Counted from the first letter of the stretch, positions 27,857 to 37,155 are shown. The stretch: 64,000 nt of DNA from Salipaludibacillus keqinensis (GCF_003226325.1 NZ_PDOD01000001.1:372001-436000), one strand, 5' to 3'. The notes: generated by a model from the sequence alone, not told the origin. Made by a program: numbers and translations.

Positions 27857-27947
27857 TAAGAAAAGCTAAATCTTTAGGCATAAAACTTTCGCAATTTTCT
27901 AAATTCCTGTAAAGTAATGGATAACAACAAGCGAAAGGGTGGTTTGG

Positions 27948-28355
27948 TTGGAAAAGAAGCAGATAACCATTTCTGAAGATGTGTCGGCCAGTTACTATAA
28001 CTTTTCCGAGTATGTTGTTTGTGTAGAAGTAACGAAGAAAAATCAATCTTTAGGTTCATTCTGTTCAGATCTCAGGCAGTTCGAGGAGTGGGACGAAGAT
28101 GAAGTTATCCAACTTGTAAAGACCCACATTGTCCAAGTAGAAAATTCTCAAAGCCATGCTAATGATTATGAACAGCATTTAGAAAATGGGTTGCAAATCA
28201 AGTATCATAAGCATTGGGAAGATTTTTATTGTGTAGAAGTTTTTGATCAAGGGAAGGAGATCGGTTCTTTTTGTGCAGACAGGTCTTCTTTTGAAGAATG
28301 GATGGAAGATGATCAACAACTTACGGAAGTGATTAAATCACAGCTGAAATCTTGA
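27948..28355 (+). CDS. Unknown protein made of two copies of a 70-residue unit
   Basis: I do not recognise this protein of about 135 residues. It consists of two related halves at an exact 70-residue period. Each contains a CVEV strand, a GSFC turn followed by D, and FEEW followed by acidic residues: numbered from an upstream GTG at 27939, CVE at 28 and 98, GSFC at 39 and 109, FEEW at 48 and 118. It is acidic, cytoplasmic and has no signal. TTG 27948 fits the AAGGGTGG site better than GTG 27939. The Cys of each GSFC could matter for metal or redox. It lies alone between efp and spoIIIAA with its own terminator. Confidence 0.7.
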   Translation: MEKKQITISEDVSASYYNFSEYVVCVEVTKKNQSLGSFCSDLRQFEEWDEDEVIQLVKTHIVQVENSQSHANDYEQHLENGLQIKYHKHWEDFYCVEVFDQGKEIGSFCADRSSFEEWMEDDQQLTEVIKSQLKS

Positions 28356-28401
28356 ACTGTATGACGAGTGTGTCTTGGTAAACTAAATAAGGAAAGCCAC
28401 T

Positions 28402-28447
28402 AAAAAATCCGCCAGATCGGTGAAGGAATCGATCTGGCGGATTTTTT
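28402..28447. terminator. Strong terminator before the spoIIIA operon
   Basis: AAAAAATCCGCCAGATCG and CGATCTGGCGGATTTTTT form a perfect 18-bp stem around a 10-nt loop. Confidence 0.95.
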
Positions 28448-28500
28448 ATGCTTTTATTAAGCTCAGCCGTTCTGTCCTAATCTTATTGTAAGCTCTTTAG

Positions 28501-28528
28501 TCATAAATAGGACATGATCACATATATT
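28501..28528 (+). promoter_or_regulatory. Candidate sigma-E promoter of the spoIIIA operon
   Basis: TCATAAA (28501-28507) resembles the sigma-E -35 and CATATATT (28521-28528) the -10 (CATACAnT), 13 bp apart. In B. subtilis this operon is transcribed by sigma-E in the mother cell. The site lies 54 bp before the start codon. Confidence 0.55.
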
Positions 28529-28582
28529 TTTTGTAGACAACCTTTGTTAATCAAGTCTCAAGACGAAAAGAGGTTACTCGCA

Positions 28583-29515
28583 ATGGATGAAATTCTCCGC
28601 ATCGTGCCTAAATCAATTCGAGAATTTGTAGAAAGGGATTGTATCAACGAAACAACTAGTATTGAGGAAATACGATTAAGAGTTGGTCGACCTGTAGAAA
28701 TTGTACGAACTGGCCGAAACCAGCTTGCTAAGCGAATACAGCCACCCGTGTTTTCAAAAAACGATGCATCGCTCATGATGGGGCTTTTGAGTCAGCACTC
28801 TTTGTACAGACTTGAAGAAGAGTTAAGACGAGGCTATATCACCATTGCAGGAGGACACCGTGTCGGAATAGCCGGTCGTGTCGTTGTTGAGCATGGTGAG
28901 GTAAAAGGACTTCGAGAGATCGGCTCATTTAATATCCGAGTGGCTAAAGAAAAAAAGGGTGTCTGTGCTCCTTATATTAAAGAAATCTATAAAAATGGAA
29001 AATGGTTAAATACGCTCATCGTTGGTCCTCCTAAAACAGGGAAAACCACTTTATTACGAGATGTAGCGCGTCACATTAGCGAAGGAGTACTGGAAAAAAA
29101 TATAGCTGCTCAAAATGTTGCCATAGTGGATGAAAGGTCTGAAATTGCCGGATGCATACATGGAGTTCCACAGCATCAATTCGGAATGAAAGTAGACGTC
29201 TTAGATGCTTGTCCTAAAGCTGAAGGAATGATGATGATGATCCGTTCTATGAGTCCTGATGTTCTTGTTGTAGATGAAATTGGACGGGAGGATGATGGGA
29301 AAGCATTGATGGAAGCGGTATATGCTGGAGTAGCTGTGATCGCCACGGTTCATGGTACATCTCTCAGTGAAGTAAAGCAAAGACCAATGATAAGACAATT
29401 AATTGATCATTGCGCATTTCATCTTGTCATTGAATTAACAGAGGTAGCAAAAAAAGGGAAATGCAAAAACTTATTACCATCTTCGTTAAAAACCAATCAG
29501 GGGATACGGTTATGA
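28583..29515 (+). CDS. spoIIIAA: Stage III sporulation protein AA (ATPase)
   Basis: SpoIIIAA is the secretion-ATPase-like motor of the SpoIIIA-SpoIIQ channel between mother cell and forespore. The 310-residue product begins MDEILRIVPKSIREFV and has Walker A VGPPKTGKTTLLRD and Walker B-like MSPDVLVVDEIGREDD. ATG 28583 is chosen by homology and an AGAGG site; the frame is open upstream to 28514. It overlaps spoIIIAB by ATGA. Confidence 0.94.
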   Translation: MDEILRIVPKSIREFVERDCINETTSIEEIRLRVGRPVEIVRTGRNQLAKRIQPPVFSKNDASLMMGLLSQHSLYRLEEELRRGYITIAGGHRVGIAGRVVVEHGEVKGLREIGSFNIRVAKEKKGVCAPYIKEIYKNGKWLNTLIVGPPKTGKTTLLRDVARHISEGVLEKNIAAQNVAIVDERSEIAGCIHGVPQHQFGMKVDVLDACPKAEGMMMMIRSMSPDVLVVDEIGREDDGKALMEAVYAGVAVIATVHGTSLSEVKQRPMIRQLIDHCAFHLVIELTEVAKKGKCKNLLPSSLKTNQGIRL

Positions 29516-30024
29516 TTTGGCTAGGAGCTTCTTTCATTATTTTTGCTTCTGCTTTTAGTGGCATGGAGTTTGCTAAACGGCTTGAACGAAGAACAAATTT
29601 ATTGAGACACATCAAGGTTGCTTTAGAGACCTTGGATACTGAAATTGCATTCGCTATGATGCCCTTAGCTGAAGCTTTTGATCAAGTGTCGAGACAACTT
29701 CCTCCACCTGTAAGAGAATTTTTTTATGAAGTAGCTTTGAAATTGAAAAACGAAGAAACGTCAGCTTTTCAAGCATGGGAAGAGGTATTGGTTAAATGGA
29801 TGGAAGATGTGGATTTAGAGGAGAAAGACATTGAAATATTAAGACAATTCGGGCAAACGCTCGGTAAACAGGATATACAAGGGCAAAGAAAACAAATAAA
29901 ACTTACTCAATCTTATTTAGATCACATGGAAAAAACGGCCATCGATGCTCAGAAAAAATATCAATCAATGTATCGAAGTCTCGGATTATTAGGAGGTATA
30001 CTGCTTGTTATTATGTTGCTTTAA
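29512..30024 (+). CDS. spoIIIAB: Stage III sporulation protein AB
   Basis: This 170-residue mother-cell membrane protein resembles GspF-type platform proteins and works with SpoIIIAA. It has membrane helices at both ends (MIWLGASFIIFASAFSG and the C-terminal GLLGGILLVIMLL) around a helical cytoplasmic domain with KRLERRTNLLRHIKVALETLDTEI. ATG 29512 overlaps the spoIIIAA stop. The frame is open further upstream, but the length here matches the family. Confidence 0.92.
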   Translation: MIWLGASFIIFASAFSGMEFAKRLERRTNLLRHIKVALETLDTEIAFAMMPLAEAFDQVSRQLPPPVREFFYEVALKLKNEETSAFQAWEEVLVKWMEDVDLEEKDIEILRQFGQTLGKQDIQGQRKQIKLTQSYLDHMEKTAIDAQKKYQSMYRSLGLLGGILLVIMLL

Positions 30025-30052
30025 TTCAAGTGTGACGTAAGGAGGAGACCAA

Positions 30053-30259
30053 TTGAATTATGATGTGAGTTTGATTTTTCAAATAGCAGGAGTTGGCATC
30101 GTCGTTGCCATGATTCATACCGTATTAAAACAGATGGGTAAAGAGGAAATCGCTAATTGGGTGACGTTAATCGCTTTTGTCGTAGTTCTATATATGGTAG
30201 CTACTGTAGTAGACGATTTATTTCAAAAAATAAGAAGCGTATTTCTATTTCAAAGCTAA
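30053..30259 (+). CDS. spoIIIAC: Stage III sporulation protein AC
   Basis: This 68-residue membrane protein has two helices and the same length as B. subtilis SpoIIIAC, with the conserved IFQIAGVGIVVAMIHTVLKQMGKEE and VATVVDDLFQKI segments. The start is TTG, 5 nt after GGAGGAG. Confidence 0.92.
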   Translation: MNYDVSLIFQIAGVGIVVAMIHTVLKQMGKEEIANWVTLIAFVVVLYMVATVVDDLFQKIRSVFLFQS

Positions 30260-30274
30260 AGGGAGGGGTGTCGC

Positions 30275-30682
30275 ATGGAAATCATTCAAATTGTCGGTTT
30301 AGGAATGATTGCCACCTTCCTGGCATTAGTAGTAAAAGAGCATAAACCTATTTTTGCTTTTTTATTGACGGTCTTTACTGGTGTCATCATATTTTTGTTT
30401 CTGATAGACAAAATCGCGATCATGATCGAAATGATTGAAGAGCTAGCGATCAACGCAAATGTCAATCTGATTTATGTTCAGACAATTTTTAAAATTATTG
30501 GAATTGCGTACATTGCTGAGTTCGGTGCGCAAATAGCTCGTGATGCTGGTCAAGGGGCCATCGCAACAAAAATTGAATTGGCAGGTAAAGTATTAATTAT
30601 GATCATGGCGATCCCTATCATTTCTGTTATTATCGAAACGATCTTAACGTTGATTCCAGCTGCGATGGGAGATCTATCATGA
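30275..30682 (+). CDS. spoIIIAD: Stage III sporulation protein AD
   Basis: The 135-residue integral membrane protein has four helices and the family sequence YVQTIFKIIGIAYIAEFGAQIARDAGQGAIATKIELAGK. It overlaps spoIIIAE by ATGA. It is part of the mother-cell half of the feeding channel. Confidence 0.92.
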   Translation: MEIIQIVGLGMIATFLALVVKEHKPIFAFLLTVFTGVIIFLFLIDKIAIMIEMIEELAINANVNLIYVQTIFKIIGIAYIAEFGAQIARDAGQGAIATKIELAGKVLIMIMAIPIISVIIETILTLIPAAMGDLS

Positions 30683-31860
30683 AAAAGTTCATTGTTATTT
30701 TTCTGTTTGCAATGTTCATGAGTTTAGATGGGACGAGCATCGTATGGGCAGAAGATCCACCTGTTGAGACTGAAGAAGAACTAATGAGTAGGCAGATAAA
30801 CCAATTGAATATAGATGAAATCTCGCAATTCTGGGATCGAATCCGCCACGACTATGATGGATTTTTACCTGAAATGCAGAGAGATAATTTCATGGATTTA
30901 TTGAAAAATGAACAAGAGTTCTCTTTCAAGAGTATCGGTTTAGGTTTCCTGAAATTTTTTTTTCATGAAATTTTCGCACAAGGAAAACTCCTTGGAACAT
31001 TGATATTATTAACTGTTTTCAGCATGGTGTTGGTTCATCTTCAACAGGCATTTGAAAAACATCAAGTAAGTAAAGTAGCTTACGCAATTACGTATATGGT
31101 TTTGATTATTATTGCCTTGAATAGTTTCTACGTCGCCATGCAATTAGCTGAGTCGACGATCCAGATCATGAATCACTTTATGGTAGCGTTAGTACCGCTC
31201 CTGCTTGTATTGATGGCTTCCGTTGGAAGTTTGACATCTGTAGCTCTTTTTCATCCAATGGTCATGTTTATCGTACATACGAGCGGACTATTTGTTCAAT
31301 ATTTTATCCTTCCTCTCTTACTATTGTCCACGTTGCTATCTATTGTAAGTACGATGACAGAACATTACAAAGTATCGAAATTAGCTAGTTTATTGAGGAA
31401 TATAGCTGTTGGTAGTCTCGGGGTGTTTCTAACTGTTTTCTTAGGAGTTCTATCTGTTCAAGGTGCAACAGCCGCTGTTGCGGATGGTATAGCTATTAAA
31501 ACTGCTAAATTTGTAACAGGTAATTTCATTCCTGTTGTTGGAAGAATGTTCACTGATGCGGCTGATACTGTCATGGGTGCTTCATTGTTGTTAAAAAACA
31601 CAATTGGCGTGCTCGGACTGTTCATTTTACTTCTTATATGCACATTCCCAGCTTTGAAAGTGTTGGCAATTTCGGTCATTTACTCTTTTGCTTCCGCTGT
31701 TCTTCAACCACTAGGCGGCGGACCGATTATTGAGTGTTTATCTATTATTGGTAAAAACATTTTGTTTATATTTGCTGCGTTAGCAGCAGTATCACTCATG
31801 TTTTTTCTATCAATAACGATTATTGTAATCTCAGGTAATTTATCTCTCATGCTTAGATAA
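30679..31860 (+). CDS. spoIIIAE: Stage III sporulation protein AE
   Basis: This 393-residue polytopic protein starts with a signal-like segment (MKKFIVIFLFAMFMSLDGTSIVWAED), followed by an extracytoplasmic region to about residue 85 and eight or so membrane helices. It has the usual size and is a core membrane part of the SpoIIIA channel. Confidence 0.92.
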   Translation: MKKFIVIFLFAMFMSLDGTSIVWAEDPPVETEEELMSRQINQLNIDEISQFWDRIRHDYDGFLPEMQRDNFMDLLKNEQEFSFKSIGLGFLKFFFHEIFAQGKLLGTLILLTVFSMVLVHLQQAFEKHQVSKVAYAITYMVLIIIALNSFYVAMQLAESTIQIMNHFMVALVPLLLVLMASVGSLTSVALFHPMVMFIVHTSGLFVQYFILPLLLLSTLLSIVSTMTEHYKVSKLASLLRNIAVGSLGVFLTVFLGVLSVQGATAAVADGIAIKTAKFVTGNFIPVVGRMFTDAADTVMGASLLLKNTIGVLGLFILLLICTFPALKVLAISVIYSFASAVLQPLGGGPIIECLSIIGKNILFIFAALAAVSLMFFLSITIIVISGNLSLMLR

Positions 31861-31878
31861 GCAGACCAAGAGGAGTGA

Positions 31879-32529
31879 ATGATAGTGGGAATCGTAAGCA
31901 GTTGGATAACAAACATTATTTTACTTATTTTATTCGCAACGATTCTTGAACTCATTCTCCCCAATTCGTCTACCCACCGGTATGTCAAACTTGTTGTAGG
32001 CCTTATGCTTTTAGTTGCGATGCTTCAACCAGTTTTATCGATTTTCCAGGAAGATCCAGAGGAGTTATTAAAACAAATGGATTCCTGGGGCGGAGATTCG
32101 TATGAAACTGAGATGAATATAAATGAACTTGAAAAAACAGATATAGAATCGGAATCCCTTGCATATATTTCTGAACAAGTGGCTGTCCAACTAAGAGGAA
32201 AAGCTCAAACTGTTCTTATCAATGAATTTGAAAAAGAAATAACAGACTTAACTGTGTCTTTTCTCTCGCTTCATGAACAAGACGACCTTGATAATTTAGA
32301 TAGCATTGAGGTAATCATTTCTGACGCTTCTTTGCAGAGAAATGAGACAGATCCACCTGAGGAAGAAATTCACATCGAGCCTATCGTTATAGAGACAAAT
32401 ACAACGCCTGGTAGCCAGGAGGAGAATACGGAGGGTAATAGTCTTATGAGAAGTCGCTTATCAGAACTATGGGAAGTACCTGAAGAAGTGATATTTATAA
32501 GAGAAGAAGGAGGGGGGACAAGTGAATAA
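31879..32529 (+). CDS. spoIIIAF: Stage III sporulation protein AF
   Basis: The 216-residue product has two N-terminal helices (VSSWITNIILLILFATILELILP and YVKLVVGLMLLVAMLQPVLSIF), then a soluble domain in the intermembrane space. The C-terminal part is acidic. ATG 31879 lies very close to AGAGGAG, and GTG 31885 has better spacing. It overlaps spoIIIAG. Confidence 0.9.
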   Translation: MIVGIVSSWITNIILLILFATILELILPNSSTHRYVKLVVGLMLLVAMLQPVLSIFQEDPEELLKQMDSWGGDSYETEMNINELEKTDIESESLAYISEQVAVQLRGKAQTVLINEFEKEITDLTVSFLSLHEQDDLDNLDSIEVIISDASLQRNETDPPEEEIHIEPIVIETNTTPGSQEENTEGNSLMRSRLSELWEVPEEVIFIREEGGGTSE

Positions 32530-33184
32530 TGAGCGGAAATACCAGTCGTTGTTTCACTCCTTTTCATTAAAAAGCAAAGGGAAAAAGGTTAGATTGAGCT
32601 ATATTCTTATATTGGTAGTAGTTGGAGTGAGTCTAATGCTGATAGGAAATATTCTGAAAGAAGATGAAATTCCTGAACCGGCTATGACTTTAACAACGGA
32701 GGAAAAGGAGGATGAAGAGGAAGCAACCGTGTTCAAATCAGAAACAAAGGAAAAGGAAACAGAGTTAACAGATAACTATGAATACTATTATGAAACGCAA
32801 TTAAAACAAGCGTTAGAGCAAATGGTGGGGGTTTCAAATGTGACAGTCATGGTGAATGTAGCAGGGACCGAAAAGAACATATATGAAAAAAATGTACAGA
32901 TGAAAGAGCAGCAAACGGAAGAAACGGACCGTGAAGGAGGTACTCGCAACGTTTCGGATACGTCGAAAGATGAGCAAGTGGTTATTATAAGAAGTGGAGA
33001 AAAAGAAGAGCCGTTAGTTATTCATTCTCAAAAACCGGATATTAGTGGGGTGTTGGTTGTTGCTAACGGGGTGGACAATATTCAAGTGAAAACTTGGGTT
33101 GTTGAAGCTGTAAGCCGTGTATTAGATATTCCAACTCACCGTGTTTCAGTTATGCCAAGAAAATTAAAGGAGGATGCATCATGA
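32522..33184 (+). CDS. spoIIIAG: Stage III sporulation protein AG
   Basis: SpoIIIAG forms the large 30-fold ring of the channel. The 220-residue product has one membrane helix (about residues 22-42), an acidic linker, then the ring-building domain starting at YETQLKQALEQMVGVSNVTVMVNV with GVLVVANGVDNIQVKTWVVEAVSRVL at the end. The start is GTG inside the end of spoIIIAF. Confidence 0.92.
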   Translation: MNNERKYQSLFHSFSLKSKGKKVRLSYILILVVVGVSLMLIGNILKEDEIPEPAMTLTTEEKEDEEEATVFKSETKEKETELTDNYEYYYETQLKQALEQMVGVSNVTVMVNVAGTEKNIYEKNVQMKEQQTEETDREGGTRNVSDTSKDEQVVIIRSGEKEEPLVIHSQKPDISGVLVVANGVDNIQVKTWVVEAVSRVLDIPTHRVSVMPRKLKEDAS

Positions 33185-33780
33185 TTTTAAAAAGACAAAC
33201 TGTTTGGTTGTTAACAATGCTGAGTTTAATTGTAGTACTTTCCGTTTATTACATGACGATGGATCGGTTCCAAGATCAGCAAACAGCTGGTTCTGATATG
33301 GGTGAGGAGGCATCATTAGACGAGGATGTAGAATTTGAATGGATTGAGGGAGAAGATATTACATTTGTCGAGCTTGAAAATGTAGAAGAAGTATTAGGAG
33401 ATGTAGCCTTTTCATCACAAGTAGATGCCGAAGAAATGTTTGAAACGATTCGTTTACAAAGGCAAGATGCCCGCGGAAGATTAAATGAAGAATACAAGAG
33501 CGTCATAGCTTCTACGGAAACAGATCCCGAAATTCAAGTTGACGCTTTAGAAAAAATCGAATCTCTTCAAGTTGTTTCCCAAAAAGAGGAGATGATTGAA
33601 ACTATCATTCGTTCTAAAGGATATGAAGACGCTCTAGTGATGTCAGATAATAATCAAGTGAATATCTATGTGAAAGCAAGTGATTTAACGAAAGAACAAG
33701 CCGTGGAGCTGAACCAACTAGCATATGAACATTTAGGAATTGAAAATATTCGAGTTGGTTATCAAGCCGGTACAGAATAA
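33181..33780 (+). CDS. spoIIIAH: Stage III sporulation protein AH
   Basis: SpoIIIAH binds forespore SpoIIQ across the two membranes. The 199-residue product has one N-terminal helix (about residues 7-24), an acidic linker, and a YscJ-like C-terminal domain (FETIRLQRQDARGRLNEEYKSVIAS onward). It overlaps spoIIIAG by ATGA and is the last gene of the operon. Confidence 0.93.
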   Translation: MILKRQTVWLLTMLSLIVVLSVYYMTMDRFQDQQTAGSDMGEEASLDEDVEFEWIEGEDITFVELENVEEVLGDVAFSSQVDAEEMFETIRLQRQDARGRLNEEYKSVIASTETDPEIQVDALEKIESLQVVSQKEEMIETIIRSKGYEDALVMSDNNQVNIYVKASDLTKEQAVELNQLAYEHLGIENIRVGYQAGTE

Positions 33781-33784
33781 AGGA

Positions 33785-33807
33785 AGGGGCCATAGGCCTC
33801 TTTTTTG
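33785..33807 (+). terminator. Terminator of the spoIIIA operon
   Basis: GGGGCC and GGCCTC pair around ATA (one wobble), followed by TTTTTT. Confidence 0.7.
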
Positions 33808-33859
33808 TTTTCTATGATAGACAGTAATTGAGGTGATTACGTCAGATCTGGAGGATCTT

Positions 33860-34015
33860 TTGTCATTAACATATAATAATTATTTAAAGTTTTTACATAC
33901 ATCTTCCCCAATTTATGAGAAAACGAGTTATACTCAATATAAAACGATTGTAAACAATGATTTTTATATTGTTTGGTGGTATAATACCCTATTGGAAAAG
34001 CTTTTTTCACATTAG
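33860..34015 (+). CDS. Possible small protein after spoIIIAH
   Basis: A 51-residue frame starts at TTG 33860, 5 nt after GGAGG (33850-33854). It is rich in Tyr, Trp and Lys and has no recognised domain. The base composition is AT-rich like non-coding DNA, and a TATAAT at 33980-33985 inside it may belong to the promoter of the next gene. The coding call is weak. Confidence 0.25.
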   Translation: MSLTYNNYLKFLHTSSPIYEKTSYTQYKTIVNNDFYIVWWYNTLLEKLFSH

Positions 34016-34050
34016 AAGCACTATATGTTTCATTAAGGGAGCGATAATCA

Positions 34051-34374
34051 ATGGAATGGTCAGAATTAACAGAAGGCGCGAAAGCCGTTTTAGAACAGAC
34101 GAGAAATATTAAAAATGATAAAATCCAGATTGTGGAGTTTGAAGTCGGCTTTGAACAAACGGCTGAAGAAGCAGGAGAAGGTGAGCCTGTATCAATCCAA
34201 GAAGAGGACTATACTAGCCTGAAGAAATTCACTGAAGAAAATGAATACGACGAAAAGTATCACATGGCCCGGAATAAAAACGTAGTAAAAATTATCTTGT
34301 TAGATAAAGGTAAAATTCCTGACAACTTGTCAGAGTTTCCAGTGTTTAGAGAATATAAAAATAAAGAAGAATAA
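34051..34374 (+). CDS. Unknown acidic 107-residue protein
   Basis: I do not recognise this protein. It is acidic and soluble, begins MEWSELTEGAKAVLEQTRNI, and has a predicted alternating strand-helix layout with no cysteine and no signal. A good GGGAG site precedes the ATG, and a terminator follows. Regular codon use and flanking signals support a real gene. It sits alone between the spoIIIA operon and accB. Confidence 0.7.
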   Translation: MEWSELTEGAKAVLEQTRNIKNDKIQIVEFEVGFEQTAEEAGEGEPVSIQEEDYTSLKKFTEENEYDEKYHMARNKNVVKIILLDKGKIPDNLSEFPVFREYKNKEE

Positions 34375-34381
34375 AATTCGC

Positions 34382-34421
34382 AGCCTTCCTTATACGAGTC
34401 CGACTCTTTGGGAAGGCTTTT
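34382..34421 (+). terminator. Terminator after the 107-residue protein gene
   Basis: AGCCTTCC (34382-34389) pairs with GGAAGGCT (34411-34418) and is followed by TTT. The rest of 34422-34640 has no feature I can support beyond the accB leader. Confidence 0.7.
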
Positions 34422-34640
34422 ATCATAATATCGAGAAAAATTCTCCTTTTTCCTTTAAAAAAAGGTTTCTATTTGAGCTAATATAAGGTAGCATATTTTT
34501 AGGACTACGTCATAAAATGTGCTTAAAATTAGTAATCTCTCTTAATCCTTTTTTTCAGAATAGGTAAGTGAAAAGAAGTATATCGGTTCTGAACATATGG
34601 ATGAATAATCTATGATGAAACTATGAATGGAGTGACGGGT

Positions 34641-35153
34641 ATGTTGAAAATTCAAGAAATTCGTGAACTAATCAAATTAATCGATGAATCAAGTATTGAT
34701 GAATTCAAGTTCGAACAAAATGGATCAAAAGTAACAATGAAAAAACAATCTGATCAGTCAACTACAAAAGTTGATACAGCTGAAAAAACGACTCATTCGG
34801 TGCAAGGCACTTCAGAACCGGCATTTTCTCAACCGGCAGAAGAAAAAAATGAGACTGAACAAGTGAAAAATGTATCGAACCTAGAGCAAAAAATAGATAA
34901 AAGAGATGAAGATTTACATACAATAACTTCACCAATGGTTGGAACATATTACGAATCTCCATCCCCAGACTCTCCACCTTATGTGAAAAAAGGTGATGAA
35001 GTGAAGCAAGATAGTGTCGTTTGCATCGTCGAAGCGATGAAGCTTATGAATGAGATTGAAGCTGAGATCAAAGGTGAAGTAGTTGAAGTCCTTGTTGAAA
35101 ATGGACAGCTAGTAGAATATGGTCAGGAACTTTTCTTAGTGAAGCCAGAGTAG
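34641..35153 (+). CDS. accB: Biotin carboxyl carrier protein of acetyl-CoA carboxylase
   Basis: AccB carries the biotin that shuttles CO2 in the first step of fatty acid synthesis. The 170-residue product has an N-terminal helix [22 protein letters not shown], a Pro/Glu-rich linker, and a C-terminal biotinyl domain (about residues 95-170) with the biotinylated lysine in [11 protein letters not shown] 34641 is preceded by GGAGTGA. It forms an operon with accC. Confidence 0.95.
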   Translation: MLKIQEIRELIKLIDESSIDEFKFEQNGSKVTMKKQSDQSTTKVDTAEKTTHSVQGTSEPAFSQPAEEKNETEQVKNVSNLEQKIDKRDEDLHTITSPMVGTYYESPSPDSPPYVKKGDEVKQDSVVCIVEAMKLMNEIEAEIKGEVVEVLVENGQLVEYGQELFLVKPE

Positions 35154-35165
35154 GAGATGACGTCA

Positions 35166-36524
35166 ATGTTAAAAAAAGTTCTTGTTGCAAACAGAGGTGA
35201 AATTGCCGTTCGAATTATTCGGGCATGTAAAGAATTAAACATTGAAACTGTAGCGATATACTCCGAGGCAGATTCTGATGCCTTACATGTACGTTTGGCA
35301 GATGAAGCTTATTGTATTGGGCCGGTTTCATCCCGTGAAAGCTATTTAAATTTCACAAATATTATGAGCGTAGCTACATTAACAGAAGTTGACGGTATCC
35401 ATCCTGGATATGGTTTCTTAGCTGAAAATGCTGACTTTGCAGAAATATGTGATGCTTGTAATATTGCATTTATTGGACCTAGTCCATGGGCAATCAGTCA
35501 AATGGGAACAAAAGATGTGGCCCGTACCACCATGGAAAAGGCAGGCGTGCCTGTTGTTCCAGGTTCTAAAGGAGTTATTGAGACAGTGGAAGAAGGGGTA
35601 GAGATTGCTGAAGGAATAGGATACCCTGTCATTATCAAAGCTACTGCTGGTGGTGGAGGTAAAGGAATTCGCGTGGCTCATAGTGAAAGTGAACTTCGAA
35701 AAGGAATTTCGATTACACAAAAAGAAGCTCAAGCTAACTTTGGAAACCCAGGTGTATATTTAGAAAAATACATTGAAGATTTCCGCCACGTAGAAATTCA
35801 AGTTCTTGCAGATAACTATGGAAATGTAATACATCTCGGGGAAAGAGACTGTACAATTCAGCGGAGGTTGCAAAAATTAGTAGAGGAATCCCCTTCTCCT
35901 GCCTTAGACAGTTCCATTAGAGAAGAAATGGGCCAAGCAGCTGTTAAAGCAGCAGAAGCAGTAGATTATACTGGTGCAGGAACCATTGAATTTATTTATG
36001 ACCACAATCAAAAAAAGTTTTACTTTATGGAAATGAATACGAGGATCCAAGTGGAACATCCAGTCACTGAGATGGTAACAGGTATTGACTTAATAAAAGA
36101 ACAACTTTTAGTTGCTTCAGGGGAAAAGCTTACTTATACTCAAGATGAAGTCACCTTTACTGGATGGGCAATTGAATGTCGGATTAATGCTGAAAATCCT
36201 GATAAGAATTTCATGCCATCTCCAGGGAAAATTGAGATGTACTTGCCTCCTGGAGGATACGGAGTTCGTATCGATAGTGCAGCCTTTCCAGGTTACACGA
36301 TTACACCTTATTACGACTCCATGATTGCAAAAGTCATTACGTACGGCAAAGACCGAGAAGAAGCGATGGCCAAAATGAAACGGGCTCTAGATGAATTTGT
36401 GATTGAAGGCGTTCATACTACTATTCCATTTCATTTAAGGTTATTTAACCATGAGGTATTTGTAGGTGGCGATTTTAATACGAAATTTTTAGAAACGTAT
36501 TCGTTACTTCCTGAACAGGATTAA
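35166..36524 (+). CDS. accC: Biotin carboxylase subunit of acetyl-CoA carboxylase
   Basis: AccC carboxylates the biotin of AccB with bicarbonate and ATP. The 452-residue ATP-grasp enzyme begins MLKKVLVANRGEIAVRIIRAC, with GGGGKGIR (glycine loop) and FMEMNTRIQVEHPVTEM (metal and catalytic region). ATG 35166 is chosen over 35157, which abuts AGGAG. Confidence 0.96.
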   Translation: MLKKVLVANRGEIAVRIIRACKELNIETVAIYSEADSDALHVRLADEAYCIGPVSSRESYLNFTNIMSVATLTEVDGIHPGYGFLAENADFAEICDACNIAFIGPSPWAISQMGTKDVARTTMEKAGVPVVPGSKGVIETVEEGVEIAEGIGYPVIIKATAGGGGKGIRVAHSESELRKGISITQKEAQANFGNPGVYLEKYIEDFRHVEIQVLADNYGNVIHLGERDCTIQRRLQKLVEESPSPALDSSIREEMGQAAVKAAEAVDYTGAGTIEFIYDHNQKKFYFMEMNTRIQVEHPVTEMVTGIDLIKEQLLVASGEKLTYTQDEVTFTGWAIECRINAENPDKNFMPSPGKIEMYLPPGGYGVRIDSAAFPGYTITPYYDSMIAKVITYGKDREEAMAKMKRALDEFVIEGVHTTIPFHLRLFNHEVFVGGDFNTKFLETYSLLPEQD

Positions 36525-36546
36525 ATTGAATCAAAGGAGGAAGAAC

Positions 36547-36963
36547 ATGTCAGAAAATAACTCCGTCCAAATGTTTGAAGATCATAGTCAATTTGGGAAA
36601 GTCGAAATATCCCCTGAGGTGATCGAGATTATCGCTGGGATCGCTGCATCTGAAATCGATGGTGTAGGAATGCTTAGAGGAAATTTTGCGTCTGGAGTAG
36701 CAGAACGTTTAGGCCGAAAGAGTTCTCATGGAAAAGGTGTCAAAGTAGATCTAGGAGATAACGGCCTGAAAATTGAAGTGTATGTGATTACGAATTATGG
36801 CGTAGCTATCCCGGAGGTATGTAAGAAAATTCAAGAAAACATCGTGCAAACGTTGAAAAACATGACAGCTATTCATGTATTGTCAGTTGATGTTCATGTA
36901 GTAGGGGTTCATTTTGAAGAGAAAAATGAATCAGACTCTACAAAAAAAGATCAAGAAGTCTAA
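36547..36963 (+). CDS. yqhY: Asp23/Gls24 family protein YqhY
   Basis: This 138-residue DUF322 protein has the motifs GKVEISPEVIEIIAGIAASEIDGV and VYVITNYGVAIPEVCKKIQENI. YqhY is nearly always encoded with accB-accC in Firmicutes and has been linked to control of acetyl-CoA carboxylase activity. ATG 36547 follows AAGGAGGAAG. A terminator closes the operon. Confidence 0.9.
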   Translation: MSENNSVQMFEDHSQFGKVEISPEVIEIIAGIAASEIDGVGMLRGNFASGVAERLGRKSSHGKGVKVDLGDNGLKIEVYVITNYGVAIPEVCKKIQENIVQTLKNMTAIHVLSVDVHVVGVHFEEKNESDSTKKDQEV

Positions 36964-36990
36964 GCCAAAGAATTTCTTTGGCTTTTTTTT
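36962..36990 (+). terminator. Terminator of the accB-accC-yqhY operon
   Basis: AAGCCAAAGAA and TTCTTTGGCTT form a stem, followed by a run of T. Confidence 0.92.
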
Positions 36991-37155
36991 AGCAGATATG
37001 AAAGTATATTCAGTAGGAAAGATATGCTATCATTTATAGGGAGAGTTTAAAAGATGGAGGAACAAAAGGCTTTCAAATTAGAAAGAACTTGAGATTTCAC
37101 AACTTTCCTTAATTAAGATAAATTTTTTGCCAGTACAAAATAAGGAGATTTAATC

